A stretch of DNA of 64,000 nucleotides from Candidatus Thorarchaeota archaeon (GCA_016933575.1 JAFGAR010000088.1:62001-126000), one strand, 5' to 3'; positions 18,209 through 28,057 are shown, counted from the first letter of the stretch. The notes: generated from the letters alone by a model not told the origin. Translations and numbers: made by a program.

Positions 18209-18676
18209 TCATAATCCAGAAGCATCGGATCTCCCTTCGAACACAACACTAGCTGTTCCTTCTAAAGAACTGAAAGACTGATTTGTGACATCATTTCCAC
18301 GTTCATCGACAACATACCATTTTGATTTCCGAGAGTGCTCATGAAATGGCCAATTTTCATCCAGAATCTCTCCAAGAGGGGTATTGCTTGCTCCTCGAAT
18401 GAAATATTCTTGGTCATCGCCAGCAATACGTACTGTGCGAACGATCTCACCACTAAACCCTGTAGACCATCTTGCGTGTGTCTGTACTTTTGTAACAAGA
18501 TTAGCTGTGGTAACAAGAAATAGAACGACCGACATCCAAAATAACCACGCATATTGCTCAAGTGAAACAACAATCACTCCAACTGGCGATACATATCCTA
18601 GTTGAACAACAAGTAGGAATAGGCTACTGAAAAACCAGATAAGTACTGAAAAAAGGTCAATTCTGCGGTTTGCCAA
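18209..18676 (-). CDS. Two-helix membrane protein with small soluble C-terminal domain
   Basis: Unrecognised protein of 155 residues. Two hydrophobic helices occupy about residues 8-30 and 42-62. The remaining 90 residues are soluble, with strand-rich pattern (EIVRTVRIAGDDQEYFI, later WYVVDERGNDVTNQSF and GTASVVFEG). The spacing vaguely recalls a beta-grasp (ubiquitin-like) domain; that is only an impression. It lies in the same orientation upstream of the SBBP-repeat gene with 87 bases between. Confidence 0.7.
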   Translation of the reverse strand: MANRRIDLFSVLIWFFSSLFLLVVQLGYVSPVGVIVVSLEQYAWLFWMSVVLFLVTTANLVTKVQTHARWSTGFSGEIVRTVRIAGDDQEYFIRGASNTPLGEILDENWPFHEHSRKSKWYVVDERGNDVTNQSFSSLEGTASVVFEGRSDASGL

Positions 18677-18937
18677 GAAACTACACCTTGATTCTTGTGA
18701 GATTCAATAACATCTCTGTTTCAAGGGTTATAGAATTTTCTTAAAACTCAGAACACGTGTTCGAGATTTCTATGGAGTGCGGTTATTAAAAATATTGAAC
18801 TTCAATCGTTTCAAAGAATTACGGGTTTACTGGCGTCGCTATGCAGAGGCATCTATGAATGAGGCGACTGATACTCTCAGAAGCTATTTGTTTCATTGGA
18901 TTATTGTATATGCATCGTATCTTATTATATCTGCAGT

Positions 18938-20536
18938 CTAGAGAGGTTTGAAGAGATACGGACCTTTATCAACAAAACCCAGTCCACGATAGTACTCCTT
19001 GACTCCAATCCCACTATTGACGAGTATCTGCTTAGCATCGAACTCGGTCCTAGCAATCTCATCAGCATGACTAAGCATCTTTTCGCCCAAGCCTAGATGC
19101 TGCCAAGCTCCCTCATCACGTTTTCCGATTTCGACTACTGGGCCATAGACACGTAGCTCTCTAATGATCGTTGATGGAAACTCGGTTATTTCAGAACGAA
19201 ATGTGTTAGCACTTGGATGTCGGAGTCGTATGAATCCAAATAGGATATCCAGGTCAGGCTCTTCATAAGAGAGAAATATCTCCGTACCACCAGCAGCCTC
19301 GTAGTCGCGTCGGATGAGTTTGATATTGTCGGGATCTATGGACTCATCAGACCTCATCTGAAAATGACCAATCTCTCTAAAGCGGATGGTAGGATTCCTC
19401 AATCCTTCCAGTTTCATTTTATGATGAACCAACTCTCGTAGATTGCCCTGATTTAGGCCAGCTTCAATCTGGTGTAAGGGGATATCTCTCTGCATTCTCT
19501 GAATACGAACATATTCGGGCATTTTACTGACTGCAGTGGAAACAACCGAAATTATCTCTTCATTTGTAAGAGGGGTATAATCGCCATTCATCCACCAATC
19601 GTATAGTTTTGTATTCTTCACAACAATAGTTGGATAGACCTTTAGCATATCTGGACGAAATCTGGGATCAGAGAACAACTGCCCAAATGTCGCAATATCA
19701 TCTTCGGGAGTTGTACCAGGAAGACCAGGCATCATGTGGTAGCATACCTTGAGACCGCTATCTCGGAGAAGTTGTGTGGCTTGAACTGTTGCATCAACAC
19801 CATGACCTCGTTCCACCAATTCGAGTATCTCTTCTGAGAGAGTCTGCACCCCAATCTCAACACGGGTAGCTCCCATCATGAGCATAGCATCAACACTCTC
19901 TTTGGTGATCCAGTCCGGACGTGTTTCAAAGGTCAGGCCGACATTTCTAATTGAAGAGGTTTCATTCTGCTTCATTGCCTGTAGGAGTGTGGTGCTTATA
20001 CTACCATTCATGGCATCAAGGCAACCCTTCACAAAGAATTGTTGATATTCACCAGGTTTGGAACACCAATCACCTCCCATGATGATTAGTTCCACTTTGT
20101 TTACGCTATGACCTATATTCCGTAATTGAATGAGTCTGCTGTCAACTTGACGATAAGGGTCAAAATCATTCTGAATCCCTCGCATAGTAGCAGGTTCATA
20201 CCCAGTATAACTCTGGGGAACTCCAAGATCTGGGCCACCAGGACAATAGGCGCACTTGCCATGAGGACAGGCTTGAGGTTTTGTCATAGCGGCTACAACA
20301 GCAACCCCGGAAACTGTCCGTACAGGACGTTTCTGAAGGAAAGGACGGAGAAGCTCTTCTTCTTCAGGAATTGTAACCTGAAGGAGGTCAGCGTTAGACG
20401 GGGCTCTTGGATAGTGATAGCGTGCACAGACTTTATTTTTGATACGATTAATGGCCCGACGATTAAGCGATTCATTGGAGTTGAGAAGCTCCTTAACTAT
20501 CTCCCTACAAACAACATAGTCATCAGGGTCGGTCAT
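18938..20536 (-). CDS. elp3: Elp3 tRNA uridine-34 acetyltransferase/radical SAM
   Basis: Elongator catalytic subunit homologue of about 532 residues. The radical-SAM cysteines are in ACPHGKCAYCPGG (about 90-100) and the C-terminal third is a GNAT acetyltransferase ending in GLGEKMLSHADEIA and GVKEYYRGLGF. Archaeal Elp3 alone makes the cm5U-type modification at tRNA position 34. The ATG at 20536 is used; a TTG three codons earlier is possible. Stand-alone gene, 60 bases downstream of the next minus-strand gene. Confidence 0.95.
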   Translation of the reverse strand: MTDPDDYVVCREIVKELLNSNESLNRRAINRIKNKVCARYHYPRAPSNADLLQVTIPEEEELLRPFLQKRPVRTVSGVAVVAAMTKPQACPHGKCAYCPGGPDLGVPQSYTGYEPATMRGIQNDFDPYRQVDSRLIQLRNIGHSVNKVELIIMGGDWCSKPGEYQQFFVKGCLDAMNGSISTTLLQAMKQNETSSIRNVGLTFETRPDWITKESVDAMLMMGATRVEIGVQTLSEEILELVERGHGVDATVQATQLLRDSGLKVCYHMMPGLPGTTPEDDIATFGQLFSDPRFRPDMLKVYPTIVVKNTKLYDWWMNGDYTPLTNEEIISVVSTAVSKMPEYVRIQRMQRDIPLHQIEAGLNQGNLRELVHHKMKLEGLRNPTIRFREIGHFQMRSDESIDPDNIKLIRRDYEAAGGTEIFLSYEEPDLDILFGFIRLRHPSANTFRSEITEFPSTIIRELRVYGPVVEIGKRDEGAWQHLGLGEKMLSHADEIARTEFDAKQILVNSGIGVKEYYRGLGFVDKGPYLFKPL

Positions 20537-20605
20537 ATAGTACAAATTCCGCGGATTTCTGTTTAATAGGATGTGGTCTGGACAGATATCACGCTAGTCA
20601 AACAC

Positions 20606-21181
20606 TCACCGTTCGGGAGTGAGTGTAACATCATCGAGACAGAGCTCTTCAGAAAATGGATTTTCCGTTGATAATGGAAGTTGTCCAGCAATCACCGTTT
20701 CAATTCCAAACCGGGTACAGACATCCTGAAGGGTTGAGATAGCGACACGGGTCCAACAGGTCACATCAATCTCTCCGGGTACTGCAATCTCCCTCATCAT
20801 TATACTGAAGGGCTTCACATGCTCTGCAGTCAATATTTTCGCAACCGCGGATAACACGACCTTTCGTTCATCACTTAATGAGTGGGCATAGAGTAATATA
20901 AGCCGGTCTACTGCCTCAGGGGTTCCTATAGAGGACAGGGTGCTAATTCCTGTTAGCCACTCTTCATAATCTTCAGAGTTCAGTAATTTTTCGCAATAGT
21001 CTATTAAATCGGGATCGTGTCTTCGGGCAAGTTCTGCAAGTGCAGGTCTGCGGAGAACAAGGTGAACCTTTTCATCGTTGACCAAATCCCACAGCCGCGT
21101 ACTATCAACATCAACGTGCAGGGGGGTATGGTCTTCAACCGGGTAGTGCTTCGATAGAAGACGCAGCTGTGGGTGGGTCAT
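20606..21181 (-). CDS. HEAT-repeat-like helical protein, function unknown
   Basis: Protein of 191 residues, probably all-helical. The stretch LRRPALAELARRHDPDLIDYC, then EEWLTGISTLSSIGTPEAVDRLILLY and ERKVVLSAVAKILTAEH, has the paired-helix rhythm of HEAT/armadillo repeats. No catalytic motif is seen. It precedes elp3 on the same strand with a 69-base gap and may be co-transcribed. Confidence 0.65.
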   Translation of the reverse strand: MTHPQLRLLSKHYPVEDHTPLHVDVDSTRLWDLVNDEKVHLVLRRPALAELARRHDPDLIDYCEKLLNSEDYEEWLTGISTLSSIGTPEAVDRLILLYAHSLSDERKVVLSAVAKILTAEHVKPFSIMMREIAVPGEIDVTCWTRVAISTLQDVCTRFGIETVIAGQLPLSTENPFSEELCLDDVTLTPER

Positions 21182-21317
21182 GAACTGCTGTATAGACCAT
21201 TGCTAATAAGGTCGTCATACTTTCTTGGAGCGAAAATTGCGCATTTACGAATGGTGCTCATTGGATACCTTTTTATGATAACATTTCAGAAAACAATACT
21301 GTCAAGGTGATAATGAG

Positions 21318-21479
21318 ATGCCTGGTTCACATGGTTCACTTACAAAGGCAGGTAAAGTTCGCGAATCAACACCAAAAGTAAAGGGTCGTGAACGACATAC
21401 TCCTATTCCTCGTATTCGTAACAAGAGGAACTTCATAAAAAGATTCGTTCAAGGTCAGACGATTGGAGTTCGGAAATAG
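21318..21479 (+). CDS. rps30e: Ribosomal protein eS30
   Basis: Small basic protein of 53 residues beginning MPGSHGSLTKAGKVR, the archaeal eS30 signature, with the conserved TPKVKGRERHTPIPRIRNKR and a C-terminal FVQGQ. It binds the small subunit near the A site. The ATG has an AAGGTGAT ribosome-binding site ten bases upstream and a CTTTTTAT promoter element about 45 bases upstream. Monocistronic. Confidence 0.95.
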   Translation: MPGSHGSLTKAGKVRESTPKVKGRERHTPIPRIRNKRNFIKRFVQGQTIGVRK

Positions 21480-21654
21480 CTCTCTTTTGTAACTTAGTTC
21501 TTTGATTGTGCCATTTACAGAAGTATCATTCTGCGGTAGAGTATACATGTTTCCATTTTTTAGAGCGATATTCTAAATAGTCGGATTGTTTTCCTAAAAT
21601 GAGAAATTCAGCACGCCTTGGCGCGAGGGGATTTCAAAGTAGGTGATTCGTAAC

Positions 21655-22002
21655 ATGGCAAGTGAATTTACATATGAGGATGCAGGGAAGCTCATAATTC
21701 TCGCACTCAATGCTGGCCACGCTATATTTGCAATGGGTGTTTCACTTTTTGGGATTATATTTCTCTTCAGTGAAGGCCCAGTAATTGGATTCATTCTGGG
21801 ATTAGTATTGTTACTAGTATCGTGGATGTATCTCAAACCAGCTAAGAAAGAGGGTCTGATGTACGCATTCATAATAAACATCATTACAATTCCAGTATGG
21901 ATTATCTATATACCATTCCCAATATGGGTGTACACAGTTACCTTTGCAATAATGGTCATAATTTTCATGCTTCCACCCCAATTTAGAGCCAAATTCATAT
22001 AA
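21655..22002 (+). CDS. Four-helix membrane protein, function unknown
   Basis: Hydrophobic protein of 115 residues with about four membrane segments: LIILALNAGHAIFAMGVSLFG overlaps the first, followed by GPVIGFILGLVLLLVSWMYL, MYAFIINIITIPVWIIYI and IWVYTVTFAIMVIIFML. No family recognised. The ATG at 21655 is chosen over GTG 21643 because AGGTG lies nine bases upstream. Followed by a hairpin terminator. Confidence 0.7.
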   Translation: MASEFTYEDAGKLIILALNAGHAIFAMGVSLFGIIFLFSEGPVIGFILGLVLLLVSWMYLKPAKKEGLMYAFIINIITIPVWIIYIPFPIWVYTVTFAIMVIIFMLPPQFRAKFI

Positions 22003-22025
22003 TGGAATGTATCTGGTAAATGAAT

Positions 22026-22078
22026 AGATCGGGCGGGCTTAAGAAGACCAGTCCGATCTCTTCTTTTTCTTCTAAATT
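22026..22078 (+). terminator. Hairpin plus T-rich terminator
   Basis: AGATCGG (22026-22032) pairs with CCGATCT (22053-22059), followed by CTTCTTTTTCTTC. It lies between the convergent membrane-protein gene and pyrK. Confidence 0.55.
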
Positions 22079-22082
22079 TTGA

Positions 22083-22904
22083 TCAATACTTTTTCTTTAT
22101 TCCAACCGCATCTCGGTAATATCTTCCAAAATCATTGAAGTTTGCAAGTTGTTCACCTCGGAATACAGGACCGTCAACACAGACCAGATGGCCTGTTGGA
22201 TCCATTGCACATGTGCCGCATATGCCACATCCGCATTTCATGAATCTCTCGAGAGATGCTTGGACTGGAGTCTTGAATTCTTGAGAGAGTCTATAGAGAC
22301 CAGCCATCATGAGTTCTGGACCACATGTATAGAGCATATCATACTCATTTTCTTGCAGTAATACCTTAGCAGCCTCAGTTGCTAGACCCTTGTATCCTAA
22401 ACTACCATCATCTGTGGATAGTTCTAGAGAGAATTTGGATGATGAGATTCCTGAATATTCATTGAAGAATACTAGTTCGTCCTTTGTTTTGGCAGCAATA
22501 AGAAGAGTCACCTCAGTATTTTGCTTGAGAAGAGTATAGACAAGCGGTCTTAGAGGTGCCATTCCTACACCTCCTCCAATGACAAGAACTTTCTTACTGG
22601 TCATATCAAAAGATGACCCAAAGGGACCTCTAATGCCAATCCAGTCACCAGCTGTTAGAGAACATAGTTTTTGGGTTGCTTCACCAAGAGGTAATACAGT
22701 GATAGAAAGACTGGATTCATCTTGGGCCGATATACTCATTGGTATTTCATCTATGCCTGGAATCCAAATCATAAAGAACTGTCCTGGAAGAATTGACATT
22801 CTGTTTTCATAAGAGAATCTTAGAGTTCTGACCAAAGGAGTTTCTCTTATGACCTCAGATATCTGAACAGAGTGCGAGTCTCCCAGTAGACTTTCTATTT
22901 TCAT
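22083..22904 (-). CDS. pyrK: Dihydroorotate dehydrogenase electron-transfer subunit PyrK
   Basis: FAD and [2Fe-2S] protein of 273 residues that passes electrons from PyrD to NAD. The iron-sulfur motif CGCGICGTC and a final Cys in GHLVCVDGP are present near residues 222-245, with the FAD/NAD region GGGVGMAPL earlier. The ATG at 22904 lies one base past the pyrD stop and follows a GGGGG run acting as ribosome-binding site; upstream in-frame starts overlap pyrD. With PyrD it forms a class 1B enzyme for the fourth step of pyrimidine synthesis. Confidence 0.95.
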   Translation of the reverse strand: MKIESLLGDSHSVQISEVIRETPLVRTLRFSYENRMSILPGQFFMIWIPGIDEIPMSISAQDESSLSITVLPLGEATQKLCSLTAGDWIGIRGPFGSSFDMTSKKVLVIGGGVGMAPLRPLVYTLLKQNTEVTLLIAAKTKDELVFFNEYSGISSSKFSLELSTDDGSLGYKGLATEAAKVLLQENEYDMLYTCGPELMMAGLYRLSQEFKTPVQASLERFMKCGCGICGTCAMDPTGHLVCVDGPVFRGEQLANFNDFGRYYRDAVGIKKKY

Positions 22905-22905
22905 G

Positions 22906-23787
22906 CTATCGTCCCCCTGCCAATCCAATTATTTCAGAAGTATCCCGATACCCTTTCTCCCCAAGGTAGGAAGATACACCACTCTTGATTTTTGAGAAGA
23001 TTGTTAGGTCATCCATCACAGCAGTACCAATTTGAATTGCACTGGCTCCAGCCAAATGCATCTCTATTGCATCTTGCCAACTAGATACTCCACCTACACC
23101 AATAATTGGGATTGAGAGTGTTTGGGAGAGATCATATACACATCTGACCGCAATTGGAAAAATTGGCGGGCCAGATAGACCACCAACTCTATTCCCTAGG
23201 ACAGGGCGCATCTGGTGAATATCAATCTTCATACCGCGAACCGTGTTGATTGCAACAATCGCATCAGCTCCGGCTTCCTCAGCAGCCTTTCCAATGGCAA
23301 CATAATCAGACGCATTTGGTGTAATTTTTGCAAAGACTGGAAGATGAACAGCCTCCTTTGCAGCTTGCACAAAATTCGATGTGAGTTTTGTACTATGAGA
23401 TATCTGGCTAATTGTAGCATGAGGACATGAGAGATTGAGTTCAATGGCTGATGGTTTCATTTTTTCACCTTTTTCAGCGATGATTGCAATCTCTTCAGGT
23501 GTATCTCCAAATATACTGAGAATAACTGGGATCTTAGCTTCTTTAAGCAAGTGCATCTCATTTGCAAACTCATCAATCCCAGGATTTGTGAGGCCTACTG
23601 CATTTAGCAATCCACCGTGAGAACTAGTAAGGACAGGACCTGGGTGTCCCTTTCGTGAAACAAGACCAATTGATTTTGTGACAACTGCATCAGCGCCGGA
23701 TTTTGTTGCGCGGATCATTGTGGATGCAGTCACTCCAAGTATTCCGGATGCTAACCAGTAGCCGCTAATTTTCAATTGGTCACCCAT
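22906..23787 (-). CDS. pyrD: Dihydroorotate dehydrogenase PyrD (class 1B)
   Basis: FMN enzyme of 293 residues converting dihydroorotate to orotate. The catalytic cysteine typical of class 1 enzymes is in AIELNLSCPHA; the FMN-binding stretches PVFAKITPNASDY and IPIIGVGGVSSW are clear. The ATG at 23787 starts the recognisable protein; an upstream TTG is less likely. First gene of pyrD-pyrK. The pairing with PyrK shows NAD is the electron acceptor. Confidence 0.95.
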   Translation of the reverse strand: MGDQLKISGYWLASGILGVTASTMIRATKSGADAVVTKSIGLVSRKGHPGPVLTSSHGGLLNAVGLTNPGIDEFANEMHLLKEAKIPVILSIFGDTPEEIAIIAEKGEKMKPSAIELNLSCPHATISQISHSTKLTSNFVQAAKEAVHLPVFAKITPNASDYVAIGKAAEEAGADAIVAINTVRGMKIDIHQMRPVLGNRVGGLSGPPIFPIAVRCVYDLSQTLSIPIIGVGGVSSWQDAIEMHLAGASAIQIGTAVMDDLTIFSKIKSGVSSYLGEKGYRDTSEIIGLAGGR

Positions 23788-23880
23788 TTTGTTGGAGAGA
23801 TTATTGCGTAATAAGCTAGTTGGCAACCTTTATCCGGAATGCAAACATCATGCAACTAACATGTTAAGGATGGATTCGCT

Positions 23881-25128
23881 GTGTCATTACATCTCGTATT
23901 ATCAGCCTTTGGGATTTTTGCGTTAGATGAGAAGAATGAGGTGATAGCAAAACGTGTTTTCTATCCTGATGCAAAAGCAGCTGTTTCCAATTTACTTGAG
24001 ATAGGAGAAGGAAAAACGAATAGTACGATTGAGTCAATAGTTGCGGATATTGGCAAAATTGGTTCAGAGACCATCTTTGTTGAAGATCAGATGCTTGCAC
24101 GCTCAATCCCGGATATAACAGGGACTAGCGTAAAGATCGCTGATAGTGAAGTAATAAAATGGTTCAGACAGAATCTTGGTGATTACCTCACGAGACTTGG
24201 CATTGTTCAATCTCAAGACGAAATATCGGGTTTTAGATACAACGTTGGTATTCAGTTATCAAAAGCGAAATTGAGTGCAGCTACAAGCGAAAAGGACCTC
24301 CTCGTAAAGAATGCAATTGATGCGATTGATGAGCTTGACAAGGGCGTTAACGTACTTGTTATGCGTCTACGAGAGTGGTATTCTATTCATCATCCGTCAC
24401 TTAGCGATCTGGTACAGGACCAGGAAGAGTTTACACGAATACTGAATACTTGTTGTGGGAAGGAGAACATAGGCCGTGACTGTTTAGTAAAGGCAGAAAT
24501 TCCTGAAGCCACAGCTGAATCAATAGTGAACGCATTGATTGGTGATATAGGAGCGGAGATGAAAGAGATAGACCTTACGATTATTCAGGGATTAGCTGGG
24601 GCGATAGATAATCTGTATGGTACAAGAAAAGACCTAGAAACCTATGTCACATCTGTGATGGAGATAATAGCTCCAAACATGTCCGCCCTCGTTGGGCCTC
24701 TCATCGGAGCTCGCTTGATAAGTCTGGCAGGATCTCTGAAAGAGTTGGCAAGGAAACCTTCCAGCACAATCCAAGTATACGGAGCTGAAAAGGCACTCTT
24801 TCGTAGTATAAAGACCGGAGCGGATCCACCTAAGCATGGAATAATATACCGGGTGTCAGAAGTCCATAGTTCTGCGTACTGGCAGAGAGGAAAAATCGCT
24901 CGGGCACTAGCAGGAAAACTATCTATTGCTGCCCGAATTGATGCATACTCAGATAGAAATGTAGGTGAGAGCCTGCGTGAGGATTTCCTAGAACGGGTTG
25001 AAGAGATACGAAGACAGAATCCTGAGGCACCCCCTGCAAAACCACCAAAACCAGTTGAGAAAGATAGGAAACCGCAGTGGAAAAAGCGAGATAGAAAAGA
25101 AAAGGGACGACAGGGAGGTCGGAGATAA
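23881..25128 (+). CDS. nop5: Nop5 (Nop56/58) C/D-box sRNP core protein
   Basis: Nop-domain protein of 415 residues that bridges L7Ae-bound C/D sRNA and fibrillarin for guided 2'-O-methylation of RNA. The Nop core is visible as IIAPNMSALVGPLIGARLISLAGSL split around residues 260-285, followed by the GAEKALFRS and PKHGIIYRV segments, and a lysine-rich tail from about 385. Start is GTG with AAGGA upstream. The stop overlaps the fibrillarin ATG (TAATG). Confidence 0.97.
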   Translation: MSLHLVLSAFGIFALDEKNEVIAKRVFYPDAKAAVSNLLEIGEGKTNSTIESIVADIGKIGSETIFVEDQMLARSIPDITGTSVKIADSEVIKWFRQNLGDYLTRLGIVQSQDEISGFRYNVGIQLSKAKLSAATSEKDLLVKNAIDAIDELDKGVNVLVMRLREWYSIHHPSLSDLVQDQEEFTRILNTCCGKENIGRDCLVKAEIPEATAESIVNALIGDIGAEMKEIDLTIIQGLAGAIDNLYGTRKDLETYVTSVMEIIAPNMSALVGPLIGARLISLAGSLKELARKPSSTIQVYGAEKALFRSIKTGADPPKHGIIYRVSEVHSSAYWQRGKIARALAGKLSIAARIDAYSDRNVGESLREDFLERVEEIRRQNPEAPPAKPPKPVEKDRKPQWKKRDRKEKGRQGGRR

Positions 25129-25826
25129 TGGTAATCATAAATCCACACAAGTTTCCAGGTGTATTCCTTGCAGAAGATTCTGACAGACAGTCATTATCTA
25201 CCAAATCATTGATTCCTGGTAAGAGTGTATATGGTGAGAAATTGATCAAAGATGGTGTTGATGAGTATCGTATCTGGTCCCCGAGAAGGTCAAAGCTTGC
25301 AGCAGCTATAAGAAAAGGATTGTCAGAGATGCCGATTCAACCCGGATCAAAGATGCTTTACCTAGGTGCAGCTTCGGGTACGACTGTAAGCCATTGTTCA
25401 GATATTGTTGGTCCAAATGGTGTGATATATGCAGTCGAATTCGCTCAGAGAAGCGCAAGAGATTTGGTAGGGTTAGCAGCGTTAAGAAAGAACATAATTC
25501 CAATTGTGGAGGATGCACGGCATCCAGCACGTTACGCACCACTGGTCACTGGTCCAATAGAGGTCATCTATCAAGATGTGGCTCAACCAAACCAAGCAAG
25601 TATTCTATATGAAAATCTAAAGACATTCTGTTCCTTTGGAGCATGGGGATTACTGGCAATCAAAGCACGAAGTATTGATTCAACACAGAACCTCGATAGA
25701 ATCTACAATAAGGAGATTTCAGAATTAGATAGAAAGGGTCTTGAGATTGTAGAGAATATCGACTTGGACCCATTAGAAAAGGATCACAGGTTTATTGTCT
25801 GTCGCGTGACGGAGGAGATGATGTGA
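25128..25826 (+). CDS. flpA: Fibrillarin, C/D-box 2'-O-methyltransferase
   Basis: SAM-dependent methyltransferase of 232 residues, catalytic subunit of C/D sRNPs. The SAM loop MLYLGAASGTTVSHCSDIVG (about 76-95) and PIEVIYQDVAQPNQ are diagnostic. It is translationally coupled to nop5 (TAATG) and its final ATGTGA overlaps the next gene, giving the nop5-flpA-DUF61 operon. Confidence 0.97.
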   Translation: MVIINPHKFPGVFLAEDSDRQSLSTKSLIPGKSVYGEKLIKDGVDEYRIWSPRRSKLAAAIRKGLSEMPIQPGSKMLYLGAASGTTVSHCSDIVGPNGVIYAVEFAQRSARDLVGLAALRKNIIPIVEDARHPARYAPLVTGPIEVIYQDVAQPNQASILYENLKTFCSFGAWGLLAIKARSIDSTQNLDRIYNKEISELDRKGLEIVENIDLDPLEKDHRFIVCRVTEEMM

Positions 25827-26290
25827 ATCCATCAATAGATCGGATTATTGAACATGAGATTGATACTCTGAACGATCATCTTCCCATGAAAAGGATTCCA
25901 TTAAAACAACTGTTAGAGACTGATGACCCGCACTTCATCACTCGATGTGGAGATAAATCTGTGTTCCGCATTGAGGAGATTATATGGCTTCGTGACACAA
26001 TACCTGAAGAATTTCACGATGATATCTGTCTGCCAATTGTATTCCTTAGGCGGAATGATTATGGTCCGGGTATCTATACCATAGCTGGGAATAAGTCTGA
26101 ATTATTTCTGGTCCACCATATTCTAGGATATGTTGACCTAGAATGGCAAAATTTTTCAAAGTGGAACCCTGTTGAGCGTCTAGCAAGACCACAAGTCCAA
26201 ATTCTACGCCAGAAATTGCCATCAACTACGACCATTGGAATTGTCTTGATATCAAGAGAAAAAACAAAAGAGGAAACTCTTCAAGATTGA
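25823..26290 (+). CDS. DUF61/UPF0216 archaeal protein
   Basis: Conserved archaeal protein of 155 residues of unknown function. It shows the family's pattern of PMKRIPLKQLLETDDPHF near the start, a central RIEEIIWL and LPIVFLRR, and a YTIAGNKSE segment. Start is GTG, inside the fibrillarin stop. Its coupling to the C/D-box methylation genes suggests an RNA-related role, which is inference. Confidence 0.82.
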   Translation: MNPSIDRIIEHEIDTLNDHLPMKRIPLKQLLETDDPHFITRCGDKSVFRIEEIIWLRDTIPEEFHDDICLPIVFLRRNDYGPGIYTIAGNKSELFLVHHILGYVDLEWQNFSKWNPVERLARPQVQILRQKLPSTTTIGIVLISREKTKEETLQD

Positions 26291-26341
26291 AATGACCTGT
26301 TTAGATATCCTGAAAAGGTTTAATCACTGAAGTAATAATGG

Positions 26342-27304
26342 TTGAAAGAGTTGACCAAAGCCAGAACTGAACTAACAGAGGAGATAATTACTCAGTTAGA
26401 TGAGGCTGGATTTAGTCTATCAACTCAGTGTGATGTGAGACCCAGTTGTTTTGATATGGTTGCTCGAAAAGGCAATCGCCTTCTCTTGGTTAAGATCCTC
26501 TCAAATATTGATGCTCTGACCAAGGAAGATGCTGAGGCACTTCAGCTTGTAGCCAACTTCTTTATGGCAACACCGTTGATTGTAGGAAAAAAGACGAGAA
26601 AAGGTGAACTAGACCCCGGAGTTGTTTACAAAAGACATGGTGTCTCTACAATAGCTCCACCTAGTTTTCAAGAGATGATTGCAGAGGAACGAATGCCTCG
26701 TGAATATGCGCAAAGAGGTGGGAGACTTGTTGCAATTGATGGGGCGAAGCTCAGAGAGGCAAGGCTACAACACAACATGACCACAGGTGAACTTGCTGAG
26801 TGTGTCCAAGTTTCTGCCAGAGCTATTCTAGCATATGAAAAAGACCAGATGGACATCAGTATTGACACTGCAGAACGACTTGAGGAATATCTCGAAACTG
26901 ACCTGATGATTCCAATCGATCTTCTTCATGGTCAAGAAGAGAAGACACTACCGCAACATGGTGGACCAACTGATGTCTTAGAACGACGGGTGAACGAGTT
27001 CTTTGCTAGACTTGGAATGAAGGTCCTGTGGACAGACCGAGCACCGTTCCATGTAGCTGCCAAAGAAACAGGACCACCGTTGATTTCGGGGATAGGCTCA
27101 ATCAGAAGTTGGAGTCTCAAGAAACGTATGGAGATTCTCAAGAGCGTGTCAAAAGTCTCAGAGTCAGATGCTGTCATCTTTGTGGAAGAAGGTCAATCTG
27201 AAGAGAACGTATCAGATCTTCCTGTCATTAGGCAACTTGAGCTCGATAATATTGATAAACCTCGTGAACTCAAAAAGATTATTGCAGAGAGATCTGGAGA
27301 ATGA
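26342..27304 (+). CDS. Archaeal XRE-type HTH regulator with degenerate nuclease-like N terminus (COG1395)
   Basis: Protein of 320 residues. The N-terminal domain has the CFDMVARKGNRLLLVKILSN pattern typical of this family, reminiscent of an inactivated PD-(D/E)XK fold. A helix-turn-helix of the Cro/C1 type lies at about 137-180 (LREARLQHNMTTGELAECV, then SARAILAYEKDQ). The first in-frame start is TTG at 26342; an ATG four bases earlier is in another frame. Target genes are unknown. It converges on rnhB with only seven bases between. Confidence 0.85.
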   Translation: MKELTKARTELTEEIITQLDEAGFSLSTQCDVRPSCFDMVARKGNRLLLVKILSNIDALTKEDAEALQLVANFFMATPLIVGKKTRKGELDPGVVYKRHGVSTIAPPSFQEMIAEERMPREYAQRGGRLVAIDGAKLREARLQHNMTTGELAECVQVSARAILAYEKDQMDISIDTAERLEEYLETDLMIPIDLLHGQEEKTLPQHGGPTDVLERRVNEFFARLGMKVLWTDRAPFHVAAKETGPPLISGIGSIRSWSLKKRMEILKSVSKVSESDAVIFVEEGQSEENVSDLPVIRQLELDNIDKPRELKKIIAERSGE

Positions 27305-27311
27305 GAAGATT

Positions 27312-27995
27312 TCATTCAAGTCGTGTCTGTTCTGTAGATTCTTCATCAATGATTCTCCTCACAGAGTCCCAACTATGACGAACAATGGATGGTAGTTTCT
27401 TACCGGTTCGAACCAAATTTCTTACGAAATCAACAGTTTTGGGATCTGATGGATACCCAGAACCAAAATCTCCATATTTTTGATGAAGATTGGTAATGAT
27501 TCTGTCCCGTTCAACTTTTGCAAGGATTGAAGCAGCTGAAACTATCGGATATTTAGAATCTGCCTTGTGCTCAGATACGATGATAGTGCCCTTTGCTGCG
27601 AGACCGCTTATTTTTCCAATCTTACTTCCAAATCGGTCAGCCTTCACATCTGCAGCATCAAGATAGACTTTCTCAGGTTTCAGTGTCTTCACTATGGACA
27701 CAAACTCAGAGACTTCAATCTCATTCAGGGTCGTGTGTTTTCGTAAGCTATCAATGTCAGAAGCAGAAATCTCTCGAATTGCAATCTTCTTGGCAATTTT
27801 CATGATTTTTTCACTCAATTTCTCACGTTGCTTGGGGGAAAGTAACTTTGAGTCTCGAACATTGAGTGCTTCGAGTTCATGCATCCTATCTGCATCTACG
27901 AGAACTCCGCAGATAATCATGGGACCAATCATCGGACCTCGACCAGCTTCGTCTACACCTGCGATTCCTGTAAGGCTGGCATCCCGTTTGGTCAT
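27312..27995 (-). CDS. rnhB: Ribonuclease HII
   Basis: RNase HII of 227 residues that cleaves RNA in RNA-DNA hybrids and at single ribonucleotides. GVDEAGRGPMIGP (about residues 13-25) carries the first catalytic Asp-Glu pair, YLDAADV the next Asp, and the GSGYPSDPKT motif the C-terminal signature. It lies just downstream of tRNA-Trp on the same strand. Confidence 0.96.
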   Translation of the reverse strand: MTKRDASLTGIAGVDEAGRGPMIGPMIICGVLVDADRMHELEALNVRDSKLLSPKQREKLSEKIMKIAKKIAIREISASDIDSLRKHTTLNEIEVSEFVSIVKTLKPEKVYLDAADVKADRFGSKIGKISGLAAKGTIIVSEHKADSKYPIVSAASILAKVERDRIITNLHQKYGDFGSGYPSDPKTVDFVRNLVRTGKKLPSIVRHSWDSVRRIIDEESTEQTRLE

Positions 27996-28057
27996 GATGC
28001 AAGAGAGAAAAAAAGTCCCTTATTACCGTTCAGTATGGAAGGATATCAAAGAAAGAG

